Positions 25,890 through 36,172 of a stretch of 64,000 bases of DNA are shown here, in pieces; the stretch's first letter is position 1, and every line of letters begins with the position of its first letter. This stretch comes from Fulvimarina sp. GTDB lineage: Bacteria > Pseudomonadota > Alphaproteobacteria > Rhizobiales > Rhizobiaceae. A program made the position numbers and the translations under genes. The notes under the pieces were generated by a model. It had not been told where the DNA came from. It saw only the letters and a list, made by a program, of their open reading frames with translations, and did no database searches. The DNA is taken from NCBI GenBank assembly GCA_002700095.1, contig PACL01000047.1, forward strand, positions 40,261 through 104,260, in the 5' to 3' direction.

Positions 25890-27131
25890 TCAGCCCGGCA
25901 GCAGACGGGCGCCGGCCCGGCGCGCTTCGAGAACGACGGCCGCAAGGCAGACGAGCACGATCGGCACGCCGACGACGTTCATCGTCTCCCAGCCGCTGGC
26001 GACGAAAACCCGTCCCGACATGAAGGAGGACAGGGCCACCGTGGTGAACAGGACGAGGTCGTGGAAGCCCTGCGTCTTGTTCTTCTCGGACGGCCGGTAG
26101 GTCTCGGCGACCATCGCCGTCGCGCCGATGAAGCCGAAGTTCCAGCCGAGGCCGAGCAGCACGAGGCCGAGCCAGAACTGCCAGATGGCCTCGCCGGAGA
26201 GGAACACGGCGAAGCTGAGGAGGAGCGCGACGAGGCCGGCCGCGATGATCCGCTCCTTGCCGTAGCGCGCGATCAGCCGGCCGGTGAAGAAGCTCGGCCC
26301 GAACATCGCCATGACATGCCACTGGATGCCGAAGAAGCCGACCTCCTTCGGCAGGCCGCAGGCGACGATGGCGAGCGGCGCCCCGGTCATCACGAAGCTC
26401 ATCATCGCGAAGCTGCCGACGCCGCAGACGAGCGCCGTCAGGAAGCGCGGCTGGGCGATGATGACGCCGAGCGGGCGGGCCGGCTCGGCGGGCGCTGCGC
26501 CGCTCTGGACGGGCGCAGCCTCGGGAATGCGCAGCCGGGACAGGACGACGACCCCGAGAAGCCCGAGGATCGACAGACCGAAGAAACCGCCGGCAAATTC
26601 CGCCGGGCGGAACGCGTCGGTGGTGAAGTTGACCATCTGCGGGCCGATGACGGCGGAGAACATGCCGCCGGCCAAGACAATGGCGATCGCCCGCGCCTGG
26701 TAGTCCGGCGGCGCGCCGTCGGTCGCGGCGAAGCGATACTGCTGGGTGAAGGCATTGCCGCAGCCGACGAGGATTAGGGACAGGACGAAGGGCCAGAAGG
26801 ATTGGGCGATGAGCGAGAACCCGGCGCAGAGGCCACCCACCGAAACGAACAGCGCCCCGGCCGAAAAGCCGAGGCGGCGGCCGATCGCCCGCATGAGAGC
26901 GGCCGCCGGAAGCGCACCCAGCGCCACGCCGACATTGAATCCGGTGACGGGAAGCGTCGCCCAGGACTTGTCGTCCATGAGCAGCCAGGTGCCGGCGAGG
27001 CCGCCCGTCGAGATCGCCACCGGCGCCGCCGAGCCGACCACCGCCTGGGCGGCGGCGAGGACGAAGGCGTTGCGCCGCGCCGTCGCCGCGCCCCTTGCCT
27101 GCGCCAGCCCGCCGGCGGCCACCGGCATCAC
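25890..27131 (-). CDS. MFS transporter
   Basis: A 413-residue protein with about 12 membrane segments. The MFS loop-type motif is degenerate ([17 protein letters not shown]). The central cytoplasmic loop is Pro/Ala-rich ([19 protein letters not shown]). The substrate is unknown. It overlaps nusB by 4 bases (ATGA at 27128-27131), so it is translationally coupled to the nusB-rib operon, an arrangement also seen in other rhizobia. Upstream of hppA, with 199 gene-free bases between them. Confidence 0.85.
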   Translation of the reverse strand: MMPVAAGGLAQARGAATARRNAFVLAAAQAVVGSAAPVAISTGGLAGTWLLMDDKSWATLPVTGFNVGVALGALPAAALMRAIGRRLGFSAGALFVSVGGLCAGFSLIAQSFWPFVLSLILVGCGNAFTQQYRFAATDGAPPDYQARAIAIVLAGGMFSAVIGPQMVNFTTDAFRPAEFAGGFFGLSILGLLGVVVLSRLRIPEAAPVQSGAAPAEPARPLGVIIAQPRFLTALVCGVGSFAMMSFVMTGAPLAIVACGLPKEVGFFGIQWHVMAMFGPSFFTGRLIARYGKERIIAAGLVALLLSFAVFLSGEAIWQFWLGLVLLGLGWNFGFIGATAMVAETYRPSEKNKTQGFHDLVLFTTVALSSFMSGRVFVASGWETMNVVGVPIVLVCLAAVVLEARRAGARLLPG

Positions 27132-27691
27132 GACGGCTCGCTTCCGTCAGCCCCTCGGGTCTCGTCCGCCCCTCGGGTGTCGTCCACCAGGGCGCCCGGC
27201 TGTGGCCGGTCGGCCTTGTCGGGGCGGTTTTCCTTGGCGATGCGGTCGAGCACGGCGTTGATGAGCCGCGGCTCCTCGTCGGTGTAGAATGCGCGGGCGA
27301 CATCGACATATTCGTTGACGATCACCGCCACCGGCACATCGAGCCGCGAGCGGATCTCGAAGACGCCGGCCCGCATGATCGCCCGCAGCGTCGTGTCGAG
27401 GCGGGCGAGCGGCCAGTCCTTCGGCAGCGCCGCGTGGATCAGGGGGTCGATGACCCGCTGCTGGCGCACCACGCCGGAGACGACGTCGCGAAACCAGCCG
27501 GCATCGGCGGAGCGGTACTGTTCCCCGTCGATCTCCTGGCCGAGGCGGTAGGATTCGTACTCCGCCACCGTCTCGAGCAGGTTCGAGCCGCCCACATCCA
27601 TCTGGTAGAGCGCCTGGACGGCGGCGAGCCGCGCCGCGCCGCGCTTGTTGGCGGCCTTCACCGGCCGGGGCGGCTGATGCGGATCGGCCAT
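27128..27691 (-). CDS. nusB: transcription antitermination factor NusB
   Basis: A 187-residue protein. NusB fold features: [17 protein letters not shown] at the N-terminus, [30 protein letters not shown], and the C-terminal [24 protein letters not shown]. It binds boxA RNA with NusE and supports rRNA antitermination. The C-terminal tail has an imperfect repeat ([14 protein letters not shown]) beyond the family core. Placed right after ribH, a classic neighbour pair, and overlapping the MFS gene. Confidence 0.95.
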   Translation of the reverse strand: MADPHQPPRPVKAANKRGAARLAAVQALYQMDVGGSNLLETVAEYESYRLGQEIDGEQYRSADAGWFRDVVSGVVRQQRVIDPLIHAALPKDWPLARLDTTLRAIMRAGVFEIRSRLDVPVAVIVNEYVDVARAFYTDEEPRLINAVLDRIAKENRPDKADRPQPGALVDDTRGADETRGADGSEPS

Positions 27692-27693
27692 GG

Positions 27694-28143
27694 TCAGTCT
27701 CCCAGCTGCTCGCGGAGGGCGATCATCCGCAGCGCCGTCTTGGCCGCCTCGCCGCCCTTGTCCTTGCGGGCCGGATCGGCGCGCACCAGGGCCTGCTCCT
27801 CGTTCTCGACGGTCAGGATGCCGTTGCCGACGGCGATCCCCTCGTCGATGGACAGCGTCATCAGCGCCCGGGCGGATTCACCCGCGACGATGTCGAAATG
27901 GAAGGTCTCGCCGCGGATGACGCAGCCGAGCACGACATAGCCGTCGAACTCGGTACCACCGCCGTCGGCGCCGGACAGGGCGAAGCCGATCGCCGCCGGC
28001 GCTTCCAGCGCGCCGGGCACGGTGACGACCTCATGGGTTGCGCCGGCGGCATCCAGCGCCGCCTTGGCGCCGGCGAGGAGATGATCGGCGATGTGCTCGT
28101 AGTAGCGCGCCTCGACGATCAGGATGTGCGGGTTGGCCGCCAT
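27694..28143 (-). CDS. ribH: 6,7-dimethyl-8-ribityllumazine synthase
   Basis: A 149-residue protein. Family motifs: [46 protein letters not shown] (with the catalytic His region) and [16 protein letters not shown]. It condenses a 3,4-dihydroxybutanone phosphate with the pyrimidinedione to make lumazine. The ATG at 28143 follows AAAGGACC. It sits between ribE and nusB, two bases from nusB. Confidence 0.96.
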   Translation of the reverse strand: MAANPHILIVEARYYEHIADHLLAGAKAALDAAGATHEVVTVPGALEAPAAIGFALSGADGGGTEFDGYVVLGCVIRGETFHFDIVAGESARALMTLSIDEGIAVGNGILTVENEEQALVRADPARKDKGGEAAKTALRMIALREQLGD

Positions 28144-28278
28144 GGGGTCTGGTCCTTTCAGGGCCTGTCGTCGCCGGACGCCGTCATGCGTCTGCCGGTC
28201 GATCGTGGGATCAGCGGGGCGACTTCGAGCAAGAGAATCGAGAGCGGCGCGCGGCCGGCCAAGCAGCAAGGAGCCGCT

Positions 28279-28890
28279 TCAGCCGGTCGGCGCGCCGAAC
28301 AGGCGCTCGGCATAGCGCGCAATCTGGTCGATCTCAAGATTGACGCTGTCGCCGACGGCGCGATCGCCCCAGGTGGTCACGCTGAGCGAGTGGCGGATGA
28401 GCAGCACGTCGAAGACGTCGTCCTCCACCGAATTCACCGTCAGCGACGTGCCGTCGAGGCAGATCGAGCCTTTCCTGGCGATATAGCGCTTGAGGGCTGC
28501 CGGAGCCTTGAGCCGGAAACGGACCGCCTCCCCCTCGTCCTCGCGCGAGACGATCTCGGCCAGCCCGTCTACATGGCCCGAAACGAGGTGGCCGCCGAGT
28601 TCGTCGCCGACCTTCAGGGAGCGCTCCAGATTGACGCGCGTTCCGGGGCCCCAGCCGCCGGCGGTGGTCAGCCGCAGCGCCTCCTCCCAGGCCTCGACCT
28701 CGAACCACCGGGAATTAGCCGTCTCGTCCGGCAACGCCGTCACCGTCAGGCAGACGCCGGCGCAGGCGATGGAGGCGCCGATCGCGATCGTCGCCGGATC
28801 GTATTCCGTGGCGATACGGAAGCTGCGGCCCTTCTCGCGCGGCTCCGCCGCCTCGATCCGGCCGATATCGGTGACGATCCCGGTGAACAT
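28279..28890 (-). CDS. ribE: riboflavin synthase, alpha chain
   Basis: A 203-residue protein with two lumazine-binding repeats. The N-terminus [16 protein letters not shown] is diagnostic; repeat cores are GASIACAGVCLTVTAL and GSICLDGTSLTVNSVEDDVF. GGHLVSGHVDGLA links the repeats. It dismutates two lumazines into riboflavin. It abuts ribD: the ATG shares its first base with the TGA of ribD. Confidence 0.96.
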   Translation of the reverse strand: MFTGIVTDIGRIEAAEPREKGRSFRIATEYDPATIAIGASIACAGVCLTVTALPDETANSRWFEVEAWEEALRLTTAGGWGPGTRVNLERSLKVGDELGGHLVSGHVDGLAEIVSREDEGEAVRFRLKAPAALKRYIARKGSICLDGTSLTVNSVEDDVFDVLLIRHSLSVTTWGDRAVGDSVNLEIDQIARYAERLFGAPTG

Positions 28891-30053
28891 CAGGCAATCT
28901 CCTCGCAGGCAAAGTCGAACCAGGTGTCGGCGCCGAAGACGTCCTGCCGCAGCAGCCTGTAGCGGCTACGGGCCGCCGCGACGTTGAGCGGCGGGACGAT
29001 CCCCGGCTCGCCGATCTCCACCGCCCCCTCGACGAGGATCAGCCGGTCGACAAGCCTGTCGGCGAGAAAGCTCGCAGCGATGTTCGCCCCGCCCTCGACC
29101 AGGATCGAGGTGATGCCGGTGGCGGCGAGATCCTCGAGCAGTTCCGGCAGGGCGACGCGGCCGGTCGCCGGGTCGGCGACGCAGGCGACGAAGGTCACCC
29201 CCGCCTCGGCCAGCGCGGCGCGTCGCTGCGGGTCGGACGTCTCGAAGGTGGCGATCATCGTCGGCACGCTGCGGGCGGTGCGGGCGACGGTCATCTCCGG
29301 CGACGTCCTGAGGTTGGGGTCGAGGATGATGCGCGCCGGCGAGCGGCCGGCCATGCCCGGCAGCCGGCAGTCGAGGCGCGGATCGTCCTCCAGCGCGGTT
29401 CCGGCCCCGACGAGAATGGCGTCGTGACGAGCCCGCACCAGATGGGTCTGGGCGTCGGAGACGGCGCCGGTGATCTTCACCTGGCCGCCGCCGCGAATGC
29501 CGATCCGCCCGTCCCGCGACAGGGCCATCTTGAGCGTGATCCCCGGGCGGCCGCGCCGGTGCCGGGTCAGGTAGCCCTCGATGGTGCGCGCGGCCTCCCT
29601 GTCCATCACGCGCCGCGTCACGGCGACGCCGCCGGCCATCAGCATCCGGTGGCCCTTGCCGTCGACCCGCGGGTCGGGGTCGGCGGCGGCCGAGACCCCC
29701 CGGGCGATGCCGGCGCGCACCAGCGCCTCGGCGCAGGGCGGCGTGCGGCCGTGATGGGCGCAGGGCTCGAGGGTGACATAGGCGGTGGCGCCGCGGGCGA
29801 GTTCGCCCGCCTCGGCCAGCGCCCCCGCCTCCGCATGCGGCCGGCCGCCGAGGGCGGTGACGCCGCGCCCGACGATGCGCGGGCCCTCGCCGTCGTTGCG
29901 CACGATCAGGGTCGCGACGGACGGATTGGTGCCGGTGCGCCCGACATGGCGCATCGCGTAGCGGATCGCCGCCGCCATGAACGAGCGGTCCTCGGGCCGT
30001 TCCGGCGCGAAGGCCGACGGGTCGTTCGCCGTCAGGGTTGCGTCAGTCGCCAT
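28890..30053 (-). CDS. ribD: bifunctional pyrimidine deaminase/reductase
   Basis: A 387-residue fusion. The deaminase half has the zinc site [36 protein letters not shown]. The reductase half has [48 protein letters not shown] and [15 protein letters not shown]. It performs the second and third steps of the riboflavin pathway. The first 25 residues are an extension. It overlaps the nrdR end by 11 bases. Confidence 0.96.
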   Translation of the reverse strand: MATDATLTANDPSAFAPERPEDRSFMAAAIRYAMRHVGRTGTNPSVATLIVRNDGEGPRIVGRGVTALGGRPHAEAGALAEAGELARGATAYVTLEPCAHHGRTPPCAEALVRAGIARGVSAAADPDPRVDGKGHRMLMAGGVAVTRRVMDREAARTIEGYLTRHRRGRPGITLKMALSRDGRIGIRGGGQVKITGAVSDAQTHLVRARHDAILVGAGTALEDDPRLDCRLPGMAGRSPARIILDPNLRTSPEMTVARTARSVPTMIATFETSDPQRRAALAEAGVTFVACVADPATGRVALPELLEDLAATGITSILVEGGANIAASFLADRLVDRLILVEGAVEIGEPGIVPPLNVAAARSRYRLLRQDVFGADTWFDFACEEIA

Positions 30054-30564
30054 GGGGATCGCCCTCCTCGGAACCCGGAGCCGGCTTGACCGTCTCGATC
30101 GCGATCGCCGTGTGGGACCGGGCGAGTTCCCCGATCACGGATTCGAAATCGCTCGCCTCGGCGAAGTCGCGATAGACCGAGGCGAAACGCACATAGGCAA
30201 CGTCGTCGAGGCCCCGCAGCGCCTCCATCACCATCGCCCCGATCGCCTCGGATCGCACCTCCGGCTCGCCCATCTGCTCCAGCCGCCGGACGATGCCCGA
30301 GATCATCCGCTCGACCCGCTGGGGATCGACCGGCCGCTTCCTGAGGGCGATCTCCACCGAACGGGCGAGCTTGTCGCGCACGAACGGCACCCGCTTGCCG
30401 GATTTCTTCAGGACGTGGAGTTCGCGCAGCTGAACCCGCTCGAAGGTGGTGAAGCGGCCCGAACAGTCCGGGCAGATCCGCCGGCGGCGGATCGCCGCGC
30501 CGTCCTCGGCGGGGCGCGAATCCTTCACCTGGCTGTCCTGGGACCCGCAATAGGGACAGCGCAT
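30043..30564 (-). CDS. nrdR: transcriptional repressor NrdR
   Basis: A 173-residue protein. A four-Cys zinc ribbon (MRCPYCG ... [15 protein letters not shown]) is followed by the ATP-cone ([22 protein letters not shown] ... [23 protein letters not shown]). It senses dATP/ATP and represses ribonucleotide reductase genes. The glyA-nrdR-ribD order is typical of alphaproteobacteria. A glyA terminator lies just upstream, so nrdR probably has its own promoter in 30565-30660. Confidence 0.96.
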   Translation of the reverse strand: MRCPYCGSQDSQVKDSRPAEDGAAIRRRRICPDCSGRFTTFERVQLRELHVLKKSGKRVPFVRDKLARSVEIALRKRPVDPQRVERMISGIVRRLEQMGEPEVRSEAIGAMVMEALRGLDDVAYVRFASVYRDFAEASDFESVIGELARSHTAIAIETVKPAPGSEEGDPHGD

Positions 30565-30587
30565 GTCTCACTCACTCCAGCATCCGT

Positions 30588-30616
30588 CAAAGAAAAGGCC
30601 GCTCAAACGCGGCCTT
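30588..30616 (-). terminator. intrinsic terminator of glyA
   Basis: On the minus strand AAGGCCGC (complement of 30609-30616) pairs with GCGGCCTT (complement of 30595-30602), with a six-base loop, then TTTTCTTT. It lies about 45 bases after the glyA stop and separates glyA from nrdR. Confidence 0.85.
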
Positions 30617-30660
30617 CCCCAGATAGTCATGATTCTTCCGGCCGAAAAGCGAAAGGCCGC

Positions 30661-31977
30661 TCAGATCGCCTGGTAGATCGGGAAACGGTCCGTCAGCGCG
30701 ACGACGCGTTCCTTCACCGATGCCTCGATCTCGGCATTGCCGTCTTCCGAATTGGCCTTGCGCTGCCCGTCGAGCACCTCGAGGATCAGCTTGCCGACCT
30801 CGCGGAATTCCGCCGTGCCGAAGCCGCGGCTGGTCGCCGCCGGGGTGCCGAGGCGGATGCCCGAGGTCACCATCGGCTTCTGCGGGTCGTTCGGCACGCC
30901 GTTCTTGTTGCAGGTGATGTTCGCCCGGCCGAGCGCCTTCTCGGAGTCCTTGCCGGTGAGGTTCATCGGCCTGAGGTCGACCAGCATCAGATGGGTGTCG
31001 GTGCCGCCCGAGACGATGTCGAGGCCGCCCTCGCGCAGCGTCTCGGCGAGCACCTTGGCGTTTTCGCAGACGGCCGCGATGTAGGACTTGAAGCCCGGCT
31101 GCAGCGCCTCGCCGAAGGCAACCGCCTTGCCGGCGATGACATGCATCAGCGGTCCGCCCTGGAGCCCCGGGAAGATCGCCGAATTGATCTTCTTGGCGAT
31201 GTCCTCGTCATTGGTGAGGACGATGCCGCCGCGCGGTCCGCGCAGGGTCTTGTGGGTCGTCGAGGTGGCGACATGGGCGTGCGGGAACGGGTTCGGATGA
31301 TGGCCCGCCGCGACCAGACCGGCGAAATGCGCCATGTCGACCCAGAGGAACGCCCCGACCTTGTCGGCGATCGCCCGGAAGCGCGCAAAGTCGATATGGC
31401 GCGAATAGGCCGAGCCGCCGGCGACGATCACTTCCGGCTTGTGGTCGACGGCGAGGCGCTCGACCTGGTCGTAGTCGATCAGGCCGGTCGAGGTGTCGAG
31501 CCCGTACTGCACCGCGTTGAACCAGCGGCCGGACATGTTCGGCTTGGCGCCGTGGGTGAGATGCCCGCCGGCGTCGAGGCTCATGCCGAGCAGCGTCGCG
31601 CCGGGCTTCGACAGCGCCAAAAGCACCGCCTGGTTGGCCTGGCTGCCGGAATTGGCCTGGACATTGGCGTATTCGCAGCCGAACAGCTGCTTCACCCGCT
31701 CGATCGCCAGTTCCTCCACGAGGTCGACATACTGGCAGCCGCCGTAATAGCGACGGCCGGGATAGCCCTCGGCATATTTGTTGGTGAGGACGGAGCCCTG
31801 CGCCTCCATCACCGCGCGCGAGACGATGTTCTCCGAGGCGATGAGCTCGATCTCGTGGCGCTGGCGGCCGAGCTCCTTCTCCATGGCGGAGAAGACGTCC
31901 GGATCGCTCTGGGAAATGGAGGTCGTGAAGAAACCCGAGAAATCGTTCTTCGGATCGGCGCTCTGGGCCTGGCTCAT
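30661..31977 (-). CDS. glyA: serine hydroxymethyltransferase
   Basis: A 438-residue PLP enzyme. Signatures: [39 protein letters not shown], and the PLP Lys in [16 protein letters not shown]. It interconverts serine and glycine with tetrahydrofolate, feeding one-carbon metabolism. GGGAGAG precedes the ATG at 31977. The stop is followed by a good terminator. The 300 bases upstream (31978-32277) hold no gene. Confidence 0.97.
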   Translation of the reverse strand: MSQAQSADPKNDFSGFFTTSISQSDPDVFSAMEKELGRQRHEIELIASENIVSRAVMEAQGSVLTNKYAEGYPGRRYYGGCQYVDLVEELAIERVKQLFGCEYANVQANSGSQANQAVLLALSKPGATLLGMSLDAGGHLTHGAKPNMSGRWFNAVQYGLDTSTGLIDYDQVERLAVDHKPEVIVAGGSAYSRHIDFARFRAIADKVGAFLWVDMAHFAGLVAAGHHPNPFPHAHVATSTTHKTLRGPRGGIVLTNDEDIAKKINSAIFPGLQGGPLMHVIAGKAVAFGEALQPGFKSYIAAVCENAKVLAETLREGGLDIVSGGTDTHLMLVDLRPMNLTGKDSEKALGRANITCNKNGVPNDPQKPMVTSGIRLGTPAATSRGFGTAEFREVGKLILEVLDGQRKANSEDGNAEIEASVKERVVALTDRFPIYQAI

Positions 31978-32277
31978 GCTGGCACTCTCCCTATGGCGAC
32001 GGCGCTCTCTGTGGCGAATGGCGCTCTGCGGCGGGGCGTGGCCAGAGCGGACGATGATCGCTGCGTGGGCCGGCCCGGAGCAGGCGACTTAGCACAGCCC
32101 GGAACCATCTCCAAGCAGCCTCGCGTCCGCCGTGCCGCCCCGTACACCATGGCGCCACGGCATGGCGGCTTTGCGCCCGGGCCGAGCGGGAAGCCGGACA
32201 CCGCAAGCCCTGGCATCAGGCGGCCGGCATGGGGCGGAAGCGGCAACCCGCCTTCGGACAGCGCGCCTGCCGAACGG

Positions 32278-33408
32278 TCATGCCGCGCCGGCGAGTTCCT
32301 TGTCGACCAGCGCCATCGCCCGGCCGCAGGCCTGGTCCATGTTGTAATAGGCGTAGTCGCCGAGCCGGCCGGCGAACCACACCTTGCCCCGCAGCTTCCC
32401 GGCAGCCTCCACATAGGGCCTCAGCATCTCCGCGCTCTGCGGCGTCGGCACCGGATAGAAGGGCTCGTTGCGCCCGCGGGCATAGGCCTCGGGAAACTCC
32501 TTGACGAGCACGCTGCGGCTGGTCTGCCCGGTGATGTGGGAGAGATCGGTGACCCGCGTGTAGCCGTCCGCCCCCGGATAGCTGATCGTTCCCACCGGCT
32601 GGCTCTTCTCCCCGGCGGCGAAGCTCAGATCGAAGCGGACGCTGCGATAGGGCAGTTCGCCGTGGCGATGATCGAAATAGGCGTCGATCGGCCCGGTATA
32701 GACGACCTTCGCCGACGGGTGGCGGGCGCGTGCGTCGGCAAATTCGGTGTTCAGCGCGATCTCGATCCTGGGATGGGCGAGCATCCGCTCGAACAAAGCG
32801 GCATATCCGCCGGCCGGCATCGCCTGGTGACGGCTCTGGAAGTATCGGTCGTCATGGCTGATCGAGACCGGCAGGCGCGCCAGCACCGACGGGCTCAACT
32901 CTTCCGGCTTGAGGTCCCACTGTTTGCGGACATAGTTGAGATAGACGTTTTCATGGAGAAACCGCGCGAATTCGGCGATCGCCGGGTTCGGACTGTCGAG
33001 CAGCTTGCCGATCGTCACCCGCGTCCCGAAGCCGTGGTCGGCGACGAGGGCCGCCGAGATCCTGTCGGCCGCAGGCCCGGGGAAGACCTGCTGCAGCGAG
33101 TCGAGATTGAACGGCAGCGTGACCAGCCGGTCGCCGATCGCCACCATGGTGCGGTGGACATAGGGCCGCCAGTCCGTGAACTGCGAGAGATACTCCCAGA
33201 TCCGGTCGCTGCCGGTATGGAAGATATGCGGGCCGTATTTGTGGATGACGTTGCCGTCGGCATCGCTGAAATCATAGGCGTTGCCGCCCAGATGATCGCG
33301 CCTGTCGACGATGAGGACCCGCTGATCCAGCGTCCGGGCGATCCGCTCGGCGACGACCGCCCCGGTAAAGCCGGCGCCGGCCACCAGCCAGCGAACGGCG
33401 CCGCTCAA
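32278..33408 (-). CDS. glf: UDP-galactopyranose mutase
   Basis: About 376 residues. N-terminal FAD dinucleotide fold RWLVAGAGFTGAVVAERIA, VLIVDRRDHLGGNAYDF, NVIHKYGPHIFHTGSD, followed by FARFLHENVYLNYVRKQWD and the C-terminal VWFAGRLGDYAYYNMDQACGRAMAL. It converts UDP-galactopyranose to UDP-galactofuranose for surface polysaccharides. No ATG precedes the FAD motif at a good distance; the TTG at 33408 follows GGGAGCAGAGC and is my choice. It stands alone: no glycosyltransferase flanks it. Confidence 0.93.
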   Translation of the reverse strand: MSGAVRWLVAGAGFTGAVVAERIARTLDQRVLIVDRRDHLGGNAYDFSDADGNVIHKYGPHIFHTGSDRIWEYLSQFTDWRPYVHRTMVAIGDRLVTLPFNLDSLQQVFPGPAADRISAALVADHGFGTRVTIGKLLDSPNPAIAEFARFLHENVYLNYVRKQWDLKPEELSPSVLARLPVSISHDDRYFQSRHQAMPAGGYAALFERMLAHPRIEIALNTEFADARARHPSAKVVYTGPIDAYFDHRHGELPYRSVRFDLSFAAGEKSQPVGTISYPGADGYTRVTDLSHITGQTSRSVLVKEFPEAYARGRNEPFYPVPTPQSAEMLRPYVEAAGKLRGKVWFAGRLGDYAYYNMDQACGRAMALVDKELAGAA

Positions 33409-33416
33409 GCTCTGCT

Positions 33417-33452
33417 CCCGATGCAGCCTTCGCGCCCGATGCAACCTTCGCG
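33417..33452. repeat. tandem 18-bp repeat upstream of glf
   Basis: CCCGATGCAGCCTTCGCG and a copy differing at one base lie head to tail immediately upstream of the glf start. The role is unknown; it could affect glf expression. The rest of 33453-33817 contains no gene. Confidence 0.7.
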
Positions 33453-33710
33453 ATTGTGGATGTTTGGCTCAGTCAAACGGCAGCCCCCGATACCCGCGAC
33501 ATGGCCCGTCGCCATCTGACCTTCCCTGGAAGAGCGAACGCTAAGGTCAGTCGGAAGTCTTCTACGAGATCTCTCCCTAGGGCAACCAGAAAATGCGGAA
33601 AGCCGACGATATCGGATATGAGCCGCGTGCCTCGCTGCCATGTGCCGAGCGACCGGAACTGTGACCGGTGCCGGAGCAACCTGATCGAGAGAGCCCCCCA
33701 AACGAAGACA

Positions 33711-33746
33711 GCGGCGGCCGGATCGCCGTCCGGCCGCCGCTGCTCT
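33711..33746. terminator. strong hairpin, possible terminator of the SH3 gene
   Basis: GCGGCGGCCGGA and TCCGGCCGCCGC form a 12-base stem (33711-33740) about 78 bases after the stop of the minus-strand SH3 gene. On the minus strand it is followed by TGTCTTCGTTTGG; on the plus strand by TGCTCTTGTCTG. The direction is therefore uncertain. Confidence 0.5.
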
Positions 33747-33817
33747 TGTCTGATCATGCCACCATGGCGAGAACCGCGCATGACGATGCGCGACCCGCCC
33801 GATGTCCCGTCGCCAGG

Positions 33818-34561
33818 TCAGTCGACCCGATAGAGCGGCACCGGCGGCCTGCCGTCGCCGGGGCCGCGCGTGTCGGAACCCCGGCGCGGGCCGCGATCCT
33901 GGTCGCCCCGGCCGCCACGGCCGCCGCGATCGCCGCGGTCGAAGTCGGCCCGGTCCGGTCCGCGATCGCGGTCGAAGCCGGGACGACCGTCGCGGTCGCC
34001 TCGACCGCCCCGGTCGCCATAGTCGCGCCGGTCGTCGTCACGGCCGCGGTGATGGTCGCCGCGATCCCGGTCACGGCCGCCGTCCCGGTCCCGGTCGCGG
34101 TAGTCCCCGCGATCGTGATCCCGCCCGCGGTCGCCGCGATGGCCGCGGTCGCGGTCGGGCCCGCGATGGCCGCGGAAGCGGTCCCGGTCGCCGTAGAAGT
34201 TGCGGCTGCGGTAATGGTCGCCCCAGTAGCTGTCGACGGAGAAGGTGATCACCGGCGCCGGATAGGCATCGAAGTCGCGGCGCCCGGAATAGTTGCCACC
34301 GGTGAGTGAGATGTAGTTCGCCGAGATCCAGCCGCGCTGGCCGCGAAAGCGCACATCGCACCAGGAGCGGGTCTGCAGGCAGCCGAAGACCCGGAGGCGC
34401 TCGCCGGCGACCAGCACGTCGACGACCGGATAGTCGGTCGAGGGTCCGGCGCGCAGGTTGACATTGGTGGTCGCCACGGCCCGTTCCGAGGCGTTGGCCG
34501 TGCCCGCGGGGGCCGCGACGACGCCTGCCAGCGCGGCCGCAGCGAGAAGCGTCTTCATCAT
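33818..34561 (-). CDS. secreted SH3-domain protein with Arg/Asp/Gly-rich tail
   Basis: A 247-residue protein. Signal peptide MKTLLAAAALAGVVAAPAGTANA, then a bacterial SH3 domain (NVNLRAGPSTDYPVVDVL ... SWCDVRFRGQRGWISANYISL), then a linker (SYWGDHYRSRNFYG), then about 130 residues of Arg, Asp and Gly in near-repeats such as DRDRG, RGDRG and DRRDYG. AGGAGG lies before the double ATG at 34558-34561. SH3b domains of this sort bind peptidoglycan; the tail is disordered and charge-balanced. Whether the tail binds surface polymers or ions is unknown. Tail length may vary between strains because of repeats. Confidence 0.85.
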   Translation of the reverse strand: MMKTLLAAAALAGVVAAPAGTANASERAVATTNVNLRAGPSTDYPVVDVLVAGERLRVFGCLQTRSWCDVRFRGQRGWISANYISLTGGNYSGRRDFDAYPAPVITFSVDSYWGDHYRSRNFYGDRDRFRGHRGPDRDRGHRGDRGRDHDRGDYRDRDRDGGRDRDRGDHHRGRDDDRRDYGDRGGRGDRDGRPGFDRDRGPDRADFDRGDRGGRGGRGDQDRGPRRGSDTRGPGDGRPPVPLYRVD

Positions 34562-34784
34562 GATGGGTGTTCCTCCTGCCGAAATTCCTGGTCGGGGGCT
34601 CCCGACCCTTTCGACTGCAGGAAAACATAGCGCGCCCGAACGGTTCCGTAACGGCGCCTTCATCCCGCATTCATGTTGAACGGAGACTGAAGTCTCCGGC
34701 CGCTGGAGGCGCCTCCGGCCGGCCGGCCTGCCCGGGCCTTCTCGCCCAGCGCCGGACGCGCAGCCCTCGCGCCAGCCGCGTCCC

Positions 34785-35723
34785 TCAGAGCCGCGCCTCG
34801 ATCGCGTCCCAGATCATCGCCGCGATATCGTTGCCGCCGAAGCGGGCCACTTCGCGGATGCCCGTCGGCGAGGTTACGTTGATCTCCGTCATCAGCCCGC
34901 CGATCACGTCGATGCCGACGAAGAGCAGGTTGCGCTCTTTCAGCGCCGGGCCGATCCGCTCGCAGATTTCCCGCTCGCGCTCGGTCAGTTCGGTCGCCGT
35001 CGCGACGCCGCCGACATGCATGTTGGAGCGCGCGTCGGTCTCGGCCGGCACCCGGTTGATCGCGCCCGCCACCTCGCCGTCGACGAGAATGATGCGCTTG
35101 TCGCCCTGGCGCACGTCCTTCAGGTAGCGCTGGACGATGAACGGCTCGCGGTAGAGAAGGCCGAAGGTCTCGAAGAACGAGGTGAGATTGCGGTCCTGCG
35201 GGGGGATGTGGAAGACCCCCGCCCCGCCATTGCCGTAGAGCGGCTTCATGATGATGTCGCCGAATTCGGCGCGAAAATCCATCACCTCGGCCATGTCCTT
35301 GGTGATGAGCGTCTCGGGCATCAGGTCGGGAAATTCGGTGACGAAGATCTTCTCCGGCGCATTGCGCACCGAAGCCGGATCGTTGACCACCAGCGTCTTC
35401 GGCTGCACCCGCTCCAGAATGTGGGTCGCGGTGATATAGGCCATGTCGAAGGGCGGGTCCTGGCGCAGCAGCACGACGTCGCTGTCGCCGAGGTTGCGCT
35501 TCTCGGTGGCACCCAGCGTGAAATGCTTGCCCTGTTCCTCGCGCAGTTCCATCGCCTCGCCGCGCACCGTCACCGTGCCGTCGCGCAGCGACAGCTTGTC
35601 CGGGGTGTAGTGGAACAGCGAATGCCCCCGCCGCTGTGCCTCCAGGCACATGGCGAAGGTCGAATCGCCCTTGATCGAGATCGACGAGACATGGTCCATC
35701 TGGACCGCGACATCGAGTGCCAT
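34785..35723 (-). CDS. gshB: glutathione synthetase
   Basis: A 312-residue ATP-grasp enzyme. Motifs: [71 protein letters not shown] and [20 protein letters not shown]. It joins gamma-glutamylcysteine and glycine. It ends cleanly with no partner gene behind it. It diverges from sthA, another redox enzyme, across a 449-base gap. Confidence 0.97.
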   Translation of the reverse strand: MALDVAVQMDHVSSISIKGDSTFAMCLEAQRRGHSLFHYTPDKLSLRDGTVTVRGEAMELREEQGKHFTLGATEKRNLGDSDVVLLRQDPPFDMAYITATHILERVQPKTLVVNDPASVRNAPEKIFVTEFPDLMPETLITKDMAEVMDFRAEFGDIIMKPLYGNGGAGVFHIPPQDRNLTSFFETFGLLYREPFIVQRYLKDVRQGDKRIILVDGEVAGAINRVPAETDARSNMHVGGVATATELTEREREICERIGPALKERNLLFVGIDVIGGLMTEINVTSPTGIREVARFGGNDIAAMIWDAIEARL

Positions 35724-36172
35724 GGCGGCATCCCCGCTAACAATGATCGTTGCCGCAGGTGGTAGCGCTGGGCCGCGGCGGTGGCAATGGCATCGCCGGT
35801 GACGGCATGGTCACCCTTCGGCGCGTCCCGGGTCGCACGCGGCCGGCCGGCATCTGCCGCGGCGACGGGCACCGGGCGTCGCCGCAGGTGGCAGGGCGGC
35901 CCCGACGGGCCGGGATGATCGCCAGTCCTCGCCTCGCCGCCAGGACCGCCCCTCCCTGCGCCGAATTGCCTGCCGCCCCGTCTTCCGCCACCGCCTCGCC
36001 GTCTGTTTCCGGCGGTCGGCGCTCCTTGCCGCAGTGCTGTTTGCGCCCCCTCAAGGCCCGGTCAAGCCTAGGGACGTTTCTTGCTCGCCAATGCTGCATG
36101 CCGGCGAAACCCGCCTCCTGCGGCTCGCCGTCGCGCCATCTTCAGCGACACCACACCATCGAGGCACCCCGC
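35724..36172. other. divergent intergenic region gshB / sthA
   Basis: No supported gene in this 449-base stretch. It must hold both promoters. An AT-rich patch with TAACAATGATCGTTG lies just before gshB (35737-35753). Confidence 0.4.

Noticed and set aside
29977..33519. 1180-codon plus-strand frame across nrdR, glyA and glf
   Set aside because: Antisense to three well-recognised genes; composition is that of a shadow frame.
33473..33781. 102-codon minus-strand frame between the SH3 gene and glf
   Set aside because: No family pattern, no ribosome site, and it spans the strong hairpin at 33711-33740.
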